A stretch of DNA of 31,402 nucleotides from an uncultured Actinomycetes bacterium. GTDB lineage: Bacteria; Actinomycetota; Aquicultoria; CAJVYJ01. The notes below the pieces were generated by a model, which saw only the letters and a list, made by a program, of their open reading frames with translations, did no database searches and was not told the DNA's origin. This document shows positions 1-8,368 of the stretch, piece after piece. Made by a program: the position numbers and the translations under genes. Position 1 is the stretch's first letter, and each line of letters begins with the position of its first letter. The stretch spans positions 1 through 31,402 of the forward strand of contig CAJVYJ010000001.1 of the NCBI GenBank assembly GCA_913009475.1, written 5' to 3'.

Positions 1-122
1 TACAGCTTGCTTTACGTGTGTGATTCTATTCTGATTTTATTGTTTTTTTTTTTTTTCAAGCAGAAGACGGCATACGAGATATATCAGTGTGACTGGAGTT
101 CAGACGTGTGCTCTTCCGATCT
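1..122. other. Illumina P7/index adapter plus read noise (artifact)
   Basis: Bases 57-122 match the Illumina P7 adapter: it starts CAAGCAGAAGACGG, carries an 8-base index (ATATCAGT, about positions 81-88), and ends GCTCTTCCGATCT at 122. A T homopolymer and low-complexity bases (1-56) precede it, as in a read that ran past the end of its template on the other strand. None of this is genomic. From memory the index corresponds to TruSeq index 25. Genomic sequence begins at about 123. Confidence 0.97.
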
Positions 123-142
123 GGCAATGTTTTTACGCAAGC

Positions 143-1303
143 TCAACCCCTAAGAGTTTCAATATATGACTGATAGTTGTTTTTAAATTCCGCCATGGAG
201 TCACCGCCAAATTTCACTTGGGTCGCCTTGGCTAATTCAATCGCCGTCATATGCTCTCCGATGACCGCCGCCGCCGGTACCGCACAAATATCGGAACGCT
301 CGCGGCCGGCCAATACCGCGGCTTTAGTTTGAATATCCACACTTTTAAGCGGTGCTCCCAGGGTGGGAATCGGTTTCATCCCCGCCCTAAGGATTAATGT
401 TTCCCCATTACTCATACCGCCTTCAATCCCACCGCCATGATTGGTCTCACGCCAATATCCGCGTTCGTTATCATAAAATATCTCATCATGGGCCTCAGAG
501 CCGGGCCGTGACGCCAAAACCATGCCGTCACCGACTTCCACCGCCTTGATGGCGGGAATACTCATCAGCGCTCTGGCTAAGTTAGCGTTCAAGCGTTCAT
601 CCCACTGGCGATAACCGCCCAGGCCAGGAACGACACCAAAGGCCAAAACCTCAAAAACCCCCCCGACCGTATCTTTCTTCTCCCTGGCCGACTCGATTGC
701 CTTAACCATAAGCGCACTGCTCTCTTTATCAAAACAACGCACCGGTGACTCATCGATAACCGATAAATCGCTAAACGTCGGTTGCAGACCGGGCCGGACA
801 TTAATCGGGCCGATGCCAACTACATGGCTGATAATACTAATATTGATTTCTTGTAAAATTCGCTTGGCGACCGCTCCCACCGCTACCCGCGCCGCTGTCT
901 CACGAGCACTGGCCCGTTCTAATATATTGCGAATATCCGATTGTCCGGTCTTTAAGATACCACTTAGATCAGCATGACCAGGCCGTGGAGCGGTTACAAG
1001 CGTAGCACCGGAGCCATCACCTTCCACCGGCATCCGCTCGCGCCAATTATCCCAATCACGATTGTTGATTTTTAAACTGATAGGGCTGCCGATAGTCTCA
1101 CCAAAGCGGACGCCGCTTAAGATCTGAACTTTATCGCGCTCGATTTTCATCCGACCACCGCGCCCAAAACCAAGCTGTCGCCGCGCCAGCTCTTTATTGA
1201 TATCATCCGGACTCAGCTTTAAACCGGCAGGCACACCTTCAATAACAGCCGTCAAAGCCGGGCCATGGGACTCTCCCGCTGTCAGAAATCTTAACATTTG
1301 CAC
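143..1303 (-). CDS. aroC: chorismate synthase
   Basis: Chorismate synthase, the last step of the shikimate pathway: it converts 5-enolpyruvylshikimate-3-phosphate to chorismate in the cytoplasm using reduced FMN. The length (386 aa) is normal for the family. Signatures seen include GESHGPALTAVIEGVPAG near the N terminus (residues 10-27), RPGHADLSG (107-115), the RASARETAARVA block (about 130-141) and GGMSNGETLILRAGMKPIPT in the C-terminal half. The start at 1303 is GTG; an in-frame ATG lies two codons in, and AGGAAATGA upstream could serve either. The gene is complete, with its stop only 20 bp from adapter sequence. It follows the pilus operon and is separated from it by a stem-loop at 1331-1362. 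aroE sits at the other end of the pilus locus. Confidence 0.97.
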   Translation of the reverse strand: MQMLRFLTAGESHGPALTAVIEGVPAGLKLSPDDINKELARRQLGFGRGGRMKIERDKVQILSGVRFGETIGSPISLKINNRDWDNWRERMPVEGDGSGATLVTAPRPGHADLSGILKTGQSDIRNILERASARETAARVAVGAVAKRILQEINISIISHVVGIGPINVRPGLQPTFSDLSVIDESPVRCFDKESSALMVKAIESAREKKDTVGGVFEVLAFGVVPGLGGYRQWDERLNANLARALMSIPAIKAVEVGDGMVLASRPGSEAHDEIFYDNERGYWRETNHGGGIEGGMSNGETLILRAGMKPIPTLGAPLKSVDIQTKAAVLAGRERSDICAVPAAAVIGEHMTAIELAKATQVKFGGDSMAEFKNNYQSYIETLRG

Positions 1304-1330
1304 TCATTTCCTAGATTTAGATAATTTTCA

Positions 1331-1362
1331 ATTAATAGATCTCTTTACCGAGGTCTATTAAT
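1331..1362 (-). terminator. stem-loop between pilP-like gene and aroC
   Basis: Arms of 13 nt (1331-1343 and 1350-1362) pair with one mismatch or G-U around a 6-nt loop (TTTACC). On the minus strand the following sequence is TTGAAAATTAT, so the U tract is poor. It lies at the end of the pilMNO operon, 27 bp before the aroC start, and could be a weak terminator or attenuator. Function is inference. Confidence 0.4.
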
Positions 1363-1416
1363 AAAATATTTTATCACAGAAATGGATTAAGAGAACGATA
1401 AGAAGATGGTTGATAA

Positions 1417-2058
1417 TTATTTATAGACTTCCTGGCCGACATTGAGCGTAAATTGATCGTCGCCATATAATAATGTCACATTATCACTGCCGATCTGCTG
1501 CACCTGGTAAGGCGAACTCCCGACTTGGTCGCCGGTTTTAAGTTCATAGTCAGTACCGTCGTAATTAATAACGGCAAAGTTTATACCATCCCGGTTAACA
1601 ATATTTTTCAATAATAAAGACTTCTTAGCGGGAGCCGGTGTTGTCGTTGAATTAACGGTTCCCGACGTGTTTACAGCCGGCGGCAAACCCGGTGGCGGTG
1701 TAGCAGTAACTGTCGCCGTAGCTTCTTTAATAGCAGGCTTAAAAGGATCGCGAGTCTGATAGACTTCAAAATTACTGTTAAGATCCTCATTGTTAATACC
1801 ATCGTTAATATCGGATGTCGAACTGGTTTCCGTCTTGGCCGCAATGTTGTTGCTCTTAGCTACAACTTTTTTCGGCTGAGAATTATCGATTGCTTTAACC
1901 GTGGATTGACTATTGCCGCCTTTAAGAATAGACGTTAAGATAATAATCAATATGATTGCCAAGATACCGATTGCCGTAGCAATGGACACAATGCGACCCT
2001 GCTTGGTCTGGGAAAAGTTTTTAACTTTATCTATTAAGTTTTCTTCTTTATCTGCCAT
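1417..2058 (-). CDS. PilP-like membrane-anchored pilus assembly protein
   Basis: A 213-aa protein with a short charged cytoplasmic N terminus, one transmembrane helix (about residues 24-46), a low-complexity Ser/Thr/Pro/Asn linker (about 50-145) and a small C-terminal domain. The linker contains a RDPFKP motif, as found in PilP and GspC-type proteins. The C-terminal domain has two DG..Y-like strands (INYDGTDYELKTGDQVG) ending TLNVGQEVYK, which resembles the PilP/GspC homology fold. The gene lies 12 bp after pilO and is the last of the pilM-N-O set, where pilP sits in diderm bacteria. PilP normally connects PilNO to the secretin PilQ, but no secretin is seen here, so its partner is unknown. 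The assignment rests on position, topology and motif, not on strong similarity. Confidence 0.6.
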   Translation of the reverse strand: MADKEENLIDKVKNFSQTKQGRIVSIATAIGILAIILIIILTSILKGGNSQSTVKAIDNSQPKKVVAKSNNIAAKTETSSTSDINDGINNEDLNSNFEVYQTRDPFKPAIKEATATVTATPPPGLPPAVNTSGTVNSTTTPAPAKKSLLLKNIVNRDGINFAVINYDGTDYELKTGDQVGSSPYQVQQIGSDNVTLLYGDDQFTLNVGQEVYK

Positions 2059-2070
2059 GATTTCTCACTT

Positions 2071-2706
2071 TTATTTAACCTCCGCCGACGATTTATTTTG
2101 CCCCGCAGGCGCTGATTGACCCTGAGTTTCCGGCGGCTTCGGCAATGCCGTCTGTCCGGTACTGTTAAGTTTGAACGTCTTAGCCTTAATACCTACTTCA
2201 ATGGTTGGATATTCCTTCTCCGAGCTTGTAATCGTAACCCCGATTATAGATACCTTTCGCGCCATGTTTTCAAGCCGGTAAAGATAGTCTACTAAACTAT
2301 AAAATGTACCGCTGGCCTTAATATCGAATGGAATTTCCGAAAAACCGCTTTTATCAACAACGTCATTGATTTTAGCGGACTTGAAATCAAGGCCGGAGAC
2401 ATCAGCCAAGTCCTGTAATTCTACCAGCATAGACGGCACTTCGGCATCCACCGGCAGACGCCTGGTGATCTTAATCAGATTAGCCTCAATTTGCGCTGAC
2501 TCACTTTTAATGGACTTCAACCGCTGCAAATTTAATTTTGCTTGTTCCAGTTTACTTGTTTGTGCTTCTCGTTCTGCGGCCAAACTTTGAAGATGCTGAA
2601 ACTGCGGACGAATAAGCAACATAAAGACCAGAGCAACAAAAAGCGCAAAAAAACCAATTAGCGCTAATATCTGGTCTCTGGACGATAGGCGATTAAAGAA
2701 CTTCAC
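2071..2706 (-). CDS. pilO: type IV pilus inner-membrane protein PilO
   Basis: PilO (211 aa) is a bitopic inner-membrane protein that dimerises with PilN to align the pilus machine. A short basic N terminus is followed by a transmembrane helix (about residues 13-34, ILALIGFFALFVALVFMLLI). A coiled coil follows (about 38-75, AEREAQTSKLEQAKLNLQRL), then a ferredoxin-like domain containing VPSMLVELQDLADVSGLDF and a Phe-Tyr-x-Leu-Val-Asp-Tyr-Leu-Tyr segment, both typical of PilO. The start is GTG at 2706 and overlaps the pilN stop (GTGA), indicating translational coupling. The C-terminal tail is Pro/Gln/Ser-rich. Confidence 0.88.
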   Translation of the reverse strand: MKFFNRLSSRDQILALIGFFALFVALVFMLLIRPQFQHLQSLAAEREAQTSKLEQAKLNLQRLKSIKSESAQIEANLIKITRRLPVDAEVPSMLVELQDLADVSGLDFKSAKINDVVDKSGFSEIPFDIKASGTFYSLVDYLYRLENMARKVSIIGVTITSSEKEYPTIEVGIKAKTFKLNSTGQTALPKPPETQGQSAPAGQNKSSAEVK

Positions 2707-3359
2707 TTTGACGCTCCTACATTATTCCCAGAAGCAGGCGGGGCAGGGACTGCAGAAACGGTCTTAGCTATCTCCGGCTGCTTTATCTTAGCCGTGGTTG
2801 TAAATTTTATTTTGCCGCTGGTCTTATCTTTAAAACGTTCCGATGAGGTCAGCCAAACATCGGTTAAACTATCGACCTGTCCCAGATGAACCAACCATTT
2901 AGCGACTAACTTATAACCAATATCAGTGCTTTGGCTGGTATCGGACTCCGTCAAACCTTCAAATGTAATTACCTTGTCATCACCTTTAATCTGAGTCAAC
3001 CAAACATCATTTGGTATAATTAAACTTACGTCATTTAAAAATTTTGACCAGGCGAAATTAGAATTTGAAATTGAGGCAATCAGCTTCTTCCGCTGTTCAA
3101 GCTGGCTTTGTTTATTTTGGAAGATCTGTACTTCTTTTATGGCCGTTTCATATTTAGTGTTTTCCGCTTCCAGCTGCTGGACGACTCTGTCTCTACCGGA
3201 AATCCTGATCATATTAAAACCATAAATAACGAAGAGCAGCCCCGCAAGCACAATACCGACAAACAGAGCATAGACCAACCTATTTTCTCCCCTCCGTTTA
3301 TCTATCACTTCTTGAGGTAAGAGATTAATATTAACTCTCTTGGAGCCGTTTTCAGTCAT
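2703..3359 (-). CDS. pilN: type IV pilus inner-membrane protein PilN
   Basis: PilN (218 aa). The N terminus carries INLLPQE (residues 11-17), the short cytoplasmic motif by which PilN docks into PilM. This is followed by a transmembrane helix (about 28-48), a coiled coil (about 58-95) and a periplasmic/extracytoplasmic ferredoxin-like domain (NDVWLTQIKGDDKVITFEG). ATG start at 3359. It overlaps pilM by 8 nt and pilO by 4 nt, so pilM, pilN and pilO are one transcript. A Pro/Ala-rich C-terminal tail is present. Confidence 0.9.
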   Translation of the reverse strand: MTENGSKRVNINLLPQEVIDKRRGENRLVYALFVGIVLAGLLFVIYGFNMIRISGRDRVVQQLEAENTKYETAIKEVQIFQNKQSQLEQRKKLIASISNSNFAWSKFLNDVSLIIPNDVWLTQIKGDDKVITFEGLTESDTSQSTDIGYKLVAKWLVHLGQVDSLTDVWLTSSERFKDKTSGKIKFTTTAKIKQPEIAKTVSAVPAPPASGNNVGASK

Positions 3360-4494
3360 TATTTAATCCTTGTAACGCTAAGCCAATTGGTATCGCCATC
3401 GATGGTTCTTCGGAAACCAAGGCTTCCGCTTCCAGCTTAGGACTGATTTTTATCTTAGCAAGTGGAGTCCCCAGTTCGACTTTTGATTGTAGGCCATTCT
3501 CCAGATAATCAGTGATGTTGGTTAATCTAGCTCCGTTACCCGATAAGATAATGCGAGACACCTTCCTGACTTTAGTCGCTTGAGTTAAATAATAGTCAAG
3601 TGAGCGGCGGAGTTCAGCCACAAAGTAAGCTATCTGAGTTTCCAATACTCGCCGGACAGCATCTTCCTGGGTCCCTTCCTCAGGGTCAATAGGGTTTTCC
3701 TCTTCTTTTTGGGTTAATTTCGGCAACCCGACCTTGCGTTTTAACTCATCAGCCACCTCAAAAGAGACATTGAGCGCATCGGATATAGCTCTATTCAGGT
3801 CATCACCCGCCATAGGAGTAACACGAGCAAAACGCGGCATTCCATCTTCGACTACGACAATATTGGTCAGCCCGGAACCTATATTGATTAGCGCCGTCGC
3901 CGACTCTACCGAAGTATCGTCATCCTCAGGCAAGAAAGTATTGGTATCATCAAGAAGCGACCTGACAATCGCGAAAGCGGATAGGTCGACAACTTGCGGC
4001 CTAAGCCCAGCTTTCTCGACAGCGCTGATGGTGTTGTTGATTAAATCTTTTTGTGCCGCCACTAACAGCACTTCAATCATTTTCTCATCATTTTCGCCTA
4101 AGAATTGATTGACTATTTGCGCGTCAATAATCGCTTCATTAATTGGAATGGGGATATAGTCTTGCGCTTGAAATTGAATAGCTCCCTTAAGCTCATTTGG
4201 CTCCATAAAAGGAAGCTCGATTAAACGAACAATAACTTTTTGGCTGGCGATGCCAATCGTCACATCTTTACCTGACAAACCACTTTTTTTCCATAATTGG
4301 GTTAAGGATTGAGATACGGTCTCGACATCAATGATCTCACCCTCGACTACGGAACCGACCGGAACTTTGATTTTGGCGTAGTTGGCTAAGGTATTGGTTG
4401 CAGCGCCTGGAGTAATTTGCGCGGCCCGAAAATGGCCTGTACCTATATCTAGGCCTATTGGTGTGGCTGATCTGCCAAATGGAAAAATGCCCAA
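3352..4494 (-). CDS. pilM: type IV pilus assembly protein PilM (actin-like ATPase)
   Basis: PilM (380 aa), a cytoplasmic actin/FtsA-like ATPase fold that binds the PilN N terminus. The phosphate-1 loop is GLDIGTGHF (14-22) and a second nucleotide-binding strand is INIGSGLTNIVVVEDG (about residue 205). The C-terminal adenosine loop is ILSGNGARLTNI. The ELPFMEPNELKGAIQFQAQDYIP-type segment is characteristic of PilM. The start is TTG at 4494, chosen because AGGAGG lies 9 nt upstream (4504-4509) and because it gives the expected N terminus. First gene of the pilM-N-O-P-like operon; the cognate PilN motif is present in the next gene. Confidence 0.93.
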   Translation of the reverse strand: MGIFPFGRSATPIGLDIGTGHFRAAQITPGAATNTLANYAKIKVPVGSVVEGEIIDVETVSQSLTQLWKKSGLSGKDVTIGIASQKVIVRLIELPFMEPNELKGAIQFQAQDYIPIPINEAIIDAQIVNQFLGENDEKMIEVLLVAAQKDLINNTISAVEKAGLRPQVVDLSAFAIVRSLLDDTNTFLPEDDDTSVESATALINIGSGLTNIVVVEDGMPRFARVTPMAGDDLNRAISDALNVSFEVADELKRKVGLPKLTQKEEENPIDPEEGTQEDAVRRVLETQIAYFVAELRRSLDYYLTQATKVRKVSRIILSGNGARLTNITDYLENGLQSKVELGTPLAKIKISPKLEAEALVSEEPSMAIPIGLALQGLNND

Positions 4495-4560
4495 TCTTCG
4501 AATCCTCCTGTGACTTCTATTTCTTCATCTGCTACAAATATTTCTGCGCTAATTATAGTA
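4495..4560 (-). promoter_or_regulatory. pilM ribosome-binding site and candidate -10
   Basis: AGGAGG (minus strand of 4504-4509) is spaced 9 nt from the TTG start of pilM. A TATAAT hexamer (minus strand of 4552-4557) lies about 58 nt upstream of the start. No convincing -35 box was found at 16-18 bp. The RBS is well supported; the promoter is weak and inferred. Confidence 0.35.
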
Positions 4561-4598
4561 ATCAAGCTATATAAGCTGTTTAATACAGGCAAAACCAA

Positions 4599-4755
4599 CT
4601 ATTTATGATAGCATATCTTAAATTTTATTTCATTACTTAATAGATTATCGGTTAAGCGAAAGCTATCCTTTAGGAGCCTGTCTAAATATTCCGCTTCGTC
4701 AAAGTTATGAACGCCGTTCCTCTTTTCCCTGTCACTACACTCTTCCTTGGTTACA
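4599..4755 (-). other. possible small ORF or element remnant downstream of pilD
   Basis: The stretch between pilM and pilD (4495-4785, 291 bp) has no recognisable gene. An open frame covers 4599-4829. Its upstream part overlaps the pilD end and the 28-bp repeat. Its downstream part (4599-4755) would encode about 50 polar residues, including GVHNFDEAEYLDRLLKDS. No RBS was seen and no family was recognised. Because it abuts a 28-bp repeat that recurs inverted 4 kb away, it may be the residue of an inserted element. That is inference. Confidence 0.22.
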
Positions 4756-4783
4756 GAATTGTCAAGATTGAAGATCTGACCCC
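4756..4783 (+). repeat. 28-bp inverted repeat, left copy
   Basis: Begins GAATTGTCAAG and ends ATCTGACCCC. It is identical over 28 of 28 bases to the reverse complement of 8802-8829. It starts 2 nt beyond the pilD stop codon. The match breaks on both sides (A versus T before, T versus A after), so its limits are clear. Confidence 0.93.
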
Positions 4784-4785
4784 TT

Positions 4786-5580
4786 TTAGAGTATGAAACC
4801 GATATACCATTGAAATAGTTCATAGCCAAAAAAGAGCGTCAACATCGCTCCCAGGCTTAAATAAGGACCGAAAGGCAATAAGTCTTTGCGGCTCTTATGG
4901 AAAAAAGCCATAGATATAATACCTGCCAACGAACCCAGTAAAAAACCTATAAAGAGCGCTATGAGCACATAGCGGCCGAGAAATATACCCATAAATGCCG
5001 CTAGCTTAATATCGCCGCCGCCCATCCCACCCGGACGGACCATCGCAATAATCAATAGCAGACCGCCGCCTAAAACAAAACCGATTGCCATCTCCAAATA
5101 ACCCACGCTGCCGACAATCGGCATGGCTTGACGGCCTGCCAAACCGGCGGCAACAGCTAATATCGGCACTACGACCAGCGAGGGCAGAATAATGCGGTTA
5201 GGAATTATCTGCCGTTGCGCATCAACTACCGCGACCGTCAATAAAACTAACAGCATCAGCGCCGCAAATATGAATTTGAGGTCAACGCCGAATTTAAAAA
5301 AGGCAGCCACCAGCAATAAAGCGGTTGTTAATTCAACCAACGGATATTGCCACGATATCGGCCGGCCGCAATGGCGGCACCGTCCCCGTAACCAAAACCA
5401 ACTGAGCAGAGGGATATTATCATACCAACTTAATCCCTCACCGCACTTCGGGCAGTGAGAGCCCGGCCAGACTATCGATTCTTTACGCGGCACCCGATAG
5501 ATTATAACATTCAAGAAACTGCCGGTCGCCAAAGCAAAGGCGATAATTACTGATAATATAAAAATCAATGCCAACTCCAT
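4786..5580 (-). CDS. pilD: prepilin peptidase / N-methyltransferase PilD
   Basis: A24-family prepilin peptidase (264 aa), a polytopic membrane aspartic protease that cuts the prepilin leader after Gly and N-methylates the new N terminus. The N-terminal methylase domain has GSFLNVIIYRVPR and two CxxC pairs (C43/C46 and C68/C71) separated by LSWYDNIPLLSWFWLRGRCR. Catalytic aspartates are D120 (VVDAQRQIIPN) and D190 in GGGDIK. About eight hydrophobic helices are seen. Its ATG immediately follows the TAG stop of the upstream TPR gene (TAGATG), so the two are translationally coupled. The substrate is presumably the pilin at 8369-8710 in the same cassette. The 28-bp repeat begins 2 nt after its stop. 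Confidence 0.97.
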   Translation of the reverse strand: MELALIFILSVIIAFALATGSFLNVIIYRVPRKESIVWPGSHCPKCGEGLSWYDNIPLLSWFWLRGRCRHCGRPISWQYPLVELTTALLLVAAFFKFGVDLKFIFAALMLLVLLTVAVVDAQRQIIPNRIILPSLVVVPILAVAAGLAGRQAMPIVGSVGYLEMAIGFVLGGGLLLIIAMVRPGGMGGGDIKLAAFMGIFLGRYVLIALFIGFLLGSLAGIISMAFFHKSRKDLLPFGPYLSLGAMLTLFFGYELFQWYIGFIL

Positions 5581-6267
5581 CTATTTTACTCCGTTTCCGG
5601 AAAGATCAATGCCGTCCTTACCCTTATCAGCATAACGCTCTTTTTCTTTAATAATCAGGGCGGCTTTTTTGGTCTCTCCTAGTTTATTATATATTGCCGC
5701 CAGCTCATCACGAGCATTGTTAAAATTAGGCTCAAGCTTTAGGACCCGCCTGAAGGCGGCCTTGCTCTTCTCCCAGCGGCCTAATTTTTTATAAAAATAG
5801 GCAATCGCCAATTCGTACTGATAATTCTTAGGATCAAGCCGTATCGCCTTTTCCATCTTCTTAACCGCTTCTTCCCGCTTATCCATCTGATTAAAATAGA
5901 GATAGGCCTGATACGCATAGTACTGGGCTTTACCGCCATTTAAACTAACAGCCTTATCAAGCTCTTTCTTCGCCATTTTACTATTTTTTTCAGACAAGTA
6001 GATAGTTCCTAAGTTGAAATAGGCCGTGGCCGAATTAGGATTTAATTTCAATGCCTTTATAAAATTTTTCTTCGCTAAATTAAAATGACCGCTTTTTTGA
6101 TTTTTGATTCCAACGCGTAAAAACTTGTCTACCCTTATCCGACGCGACCCCTGATAACTGATAATCGCTAAAACAAACATTAAAACCAGCGACAACCCTA
6201 CTAAAGGTTTTTGTCTATTCATCGGTTTTTTCCTTTTCATCTTTAACTTATTATCCCTTAATTTCAT
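5581..6267 (-). CDS. membrane-anchored TPR protein
   Basis: A 228-aa protein with a very basic N terminus (KMKRKKPMNRQK), one transmembrane helix (about residues 22-40) and then about four tetratricopeptide repeats (about 47-210). One example is NSATAYFNLGTIYLSEKNSK; each repeat ends in the usual A..L.P.. pattern. TPRs are protein-docking scaffolds. In pilus loci TPR lipoproteins (PilF/PilW) help assemble secretins, but this one has a membrane anchor and no lipobox, so that role cannot be assumed. It is coupled directly to pilD and lies 47 bp after the ligase-like gene. No clear RBS; ATG at 6267 or the Met 9 codons later could be the start. Confidence 0.75.
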   Translation of the reverse strand: MKLRDNKLKMKRKKPMNRQKPLVGLSLVLMFVLAIISYQGSRRIRVDKFLRVGIKNQKSGHFNLAKKNFIKALKLNPNSATAYFNLGTIYLSEKNSKMAKKELDKAVSLNGGKAQYYAYQAYLYFNQMDKREEAVKKMEKAIRLDPKNYQYELAIAYFYKKLGRWEKSKAAFRRVLKLEPNFNNARDELAAIYNKLGETKKAALIIKEKERYADKGKDGIDLSGNGVK

Positions 6268-6314
6268 TCTATTTAGGCTATTTTTACTTTAAATAATTCT
6301 CAAAATCAGCCGCT

Positions 6315-8168
6315 TCAGTTTTTACGGACCGCTTTGTCGCTAACGTAGCCGGCCGTTTTCCTCCCCATAAGCGCCTGCGTCTTAGCAATCTTGCTCTTGA
6401 CTGTTGAAGAATATTTAACTAATCTATCCGCCTGCTCAAAACTTGCCAGCGCCGCGGGTAGAGTCGGTCTATTTAGCAGCTGATTCTCGGTTAGATAAAC
6501 ATCACCCAGACCCGCGTGAGCATCCACATAATCCGGCTCAGCTTTAGTGAGACGCTTATAAGTAATCGCCGCCGCCTGAAAATCACTTACTGTTTTGTGT
6601 TTAGCCGCGTATTTTAGTTGTGACAAGCCCAAATAAAGCTGATACCTCATCTCGTAAGGATTAAAAGCCACCGCTAACTTATTTTCCTTAACTACCTTGT
6701 TCCATGTGGCTGAATCAGCCGCAATAAATCCCTCGTTAAAATGGTAGTCGGCCAATTGAACTCTAGCGATAAAAAAAATACCGGTGGAAACCGTTGCCAG
6801 AAGCAATAAAGCCGCCGATACCCTGAAGATTACCTTGGGAAATCTTATTGATATGGAACGATAATTCTTTTCGCAAAGTGCCATACCGATAGCGGCCAGA
6901 CTCCAAAAAAACGGTGATAACTCCACGGTCGAGAAATAAGCTTGGATAAATATTAAATAAGCGATAATAGACGCTGTTAAGCCCCATAATACCGCCTCTT
7001 TTTCACCGCCGGCAGCGCGCGCGCCCTTGATCAGTCCACCGACAAGCGCTATTAAAAGCGCCAGATAAGCCGCTAGGCCTAAAATCCCCATATTTGACGC
7101 TGTCTGCAGAAATTCATTATGAGCCTTATCTACCGGCCGGCCTTCCGTATCACGTACTTTCCAATCGGCGGGACGATTTAACCTGTAAGCATAGTTAAAA
7201 GTGTCGGGGCCATAGCCGAATATCGGCCGTTTGGCTAAAGACACCAGCGCCACCCGCCAGTATAATAACCGAGCTGATTCATTCATATTAATCTTATTTA
7301 TACTGGCCGACCGGAGATCGACATCTTGATTGGTTGAAGCACTGCCAACCAACACCACGGATAAAAATAGGAGTAAAGCAATAAAACCAATAATCAATAT
7401 CCTAAGATTAAGCCGGTGACGATAAACTACCAATAAAATAAAAATACCAAGGCCGACGCCAATCCAAGCGCTTTTTGTATGTGATAAATATAAGACCGGT
7501 AGAGCCAAAATCAGATTAACCGTAGCTAATATAGCTTCGGAGGAACGATAATTTTTGTTTATTATTAACGCCAGCGACACCGGTATGGTAAGAGTCAAAA
7601 AACCGCCCAAAAAACCGGGGTTGCCCCAGAGCGCCGCTAGCCGCGAACCGTCCAAGGCCAGTTCCGGAAAGAGTGAATATCCGAAAAATTCAAATACGGC
7701 GTAAACACAGACTATAATAGAAGCGAGCAACAAAATAGATAGATAATCCAGAGCTCGTTTTTGGTTAGAAAAAAGTTGATATATAAGTGTAAATAATAAC
7801 GCGTAACTTAAGAGGGCCAGTAGGCCGTCATAGCGCATAAACCAACCAAAAATCGCCGTAGTTCGGCTGACTGAAAATATCGTCGAGGCAGCGGCGGCTA
7901 AAAGATAAATAAAAATAAACAGGTGAAGCCGGGAAAGTCTTACTCTAAGAGCACCATGAATACTAGCCCCTAATAGCCAAAAAAAGACACCTATTAATAG
8001 TAACCCGAAAAAAATAGTTACTTTTATTAATGAGTAAGGTTGAAAACCCCAGGGATTAATAGCTAAGGGAATGAGTAATGTCATACCTAGGATAATAATC
8101 CGACTAACATTTGTAGAAAAAGAAAACTCATCAACCCGATCTACCGCTGCTACGACTGTTGTTGCCAA
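6315..8168 (-). CDS. O-antigen ligase/polymerase family membrane protein with C-terminal TPRs
   Basis: A 617-aa polytopic membrane protein of the Wzy/WaaL/PglL type, with about 10-12 hydrophobic helices up to about residue 470. The O-antigen-ligase core includes GYGPDTFNYAYRL and an extracytoplasmic DKAHNEFLQTASNMGILGLA, where the His sits in the conserved loop. The C-terminal 150 residues are soluble with TPR-like helices (AEPDYVDAHAGLGDVYLTEN). Members transfer lipid-linked glycans to lipid, wall or protein acceptors. Its place between the pilin and pilD suggests pilin O-glycosylation, as with TfpO/PglL, but this is inference. The start is TTG at 8168; a weak AAAGG lies about 10 nt upstream. 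No promoter was assigned in the 8169-8297 gap. Confidence 0.82.
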   Translation of the reverse strand: MATTVVAAVDRVDEFSFSTNVSRIIILGMTLLIPLAINPWGFQPYSLIKVTIFFGLLLIGVFFWLLGASIHGALRVRLSRLHLFIFIYLLAAAASTIFSVSRTTAIFGWFMRYDGLLALLSYALLFTLIYQLFSNQKRALDYLSILLLASIIVCVYAVFEFFGYSLFPELALDGSRLAALWGNPGFLGGFLTLTIPVSLALIINKNYRSSEAILATVNLILALPVLYLSHTKSAWIGVGLGIFILLVVYRHRLNLRILIIGFIALLLFLSVVLVGSASTNQDVDLRSASINKINMNESARLLYWRVALVSLAKRPIFGYGPDTFNYAYRLNRPADWKVRDTEGRPVDKAHNEFLQTASNMGILGLAAYLALLIALVGGLIKGARAAGGEKEAVLWGLTASIIAYLIFIQAYFSTVELSPFFWSLAAIGMALCEKNYRSISIRFPKVIFRVSAALLLLATVSTGIFFIARVQLADYHFNEGFIAADSATWNKVVKENKLAVAFNPYEMRYQLYLGLSQLKYAAKHKTVSDFQAAAITYKRLTKAEPDYVDAHAGLGDVYLTENQLLNRPTLPAALASFEQADRLVKYSSTVKSKIAKTQALMGRKTAGYVSDKAVRKN

Positions 8169-8294
8169 AATAACGCGACCTTTGCTGTGAATTATGGTTT
8201 AAATATCAAACTGTTTAGTTGTTGGCAGATAATATATTTCTTAAGTTATAACTATATATCGGTTTAAAGAAAAAATAGTTAAATTAAAAAAGGC

Positions 8295-8331
8295 AAAAAA
8301 ATCGACCGGCATTTAAGTGCCGGTCGATTTT
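8295..8331 (-). terminator. Rho-independent terminator after the pilin gene
   Basis: Perfect 14-bp arms (8298-8311 and 8318-8331) enclose a 6-nt loop. The stem contains the GC-rich TGCCGGTCGA. On the minus strand it ends in a run of seven Ts (8295-8301). It sits 38 bp past the pilin stop, so most pilin transcripts should end before the ligase-TPR-pilD genes. This fits high, separate expression of a major pilin. Confidence 0.9.
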
Positions 8332-8368
8332 AACCTAAATAACTTTAGTCTTTTTTATTAATTAGCGT

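Noticed and set aside
4672..4690. AGGAGCCTGTCTAAATATT resembles a stretch at 28363-28381 (17 of 19 bases).
   Set aside because: An imperfect 19-mer match is expected by chance a few times in 31 kb; the flanks do not match.
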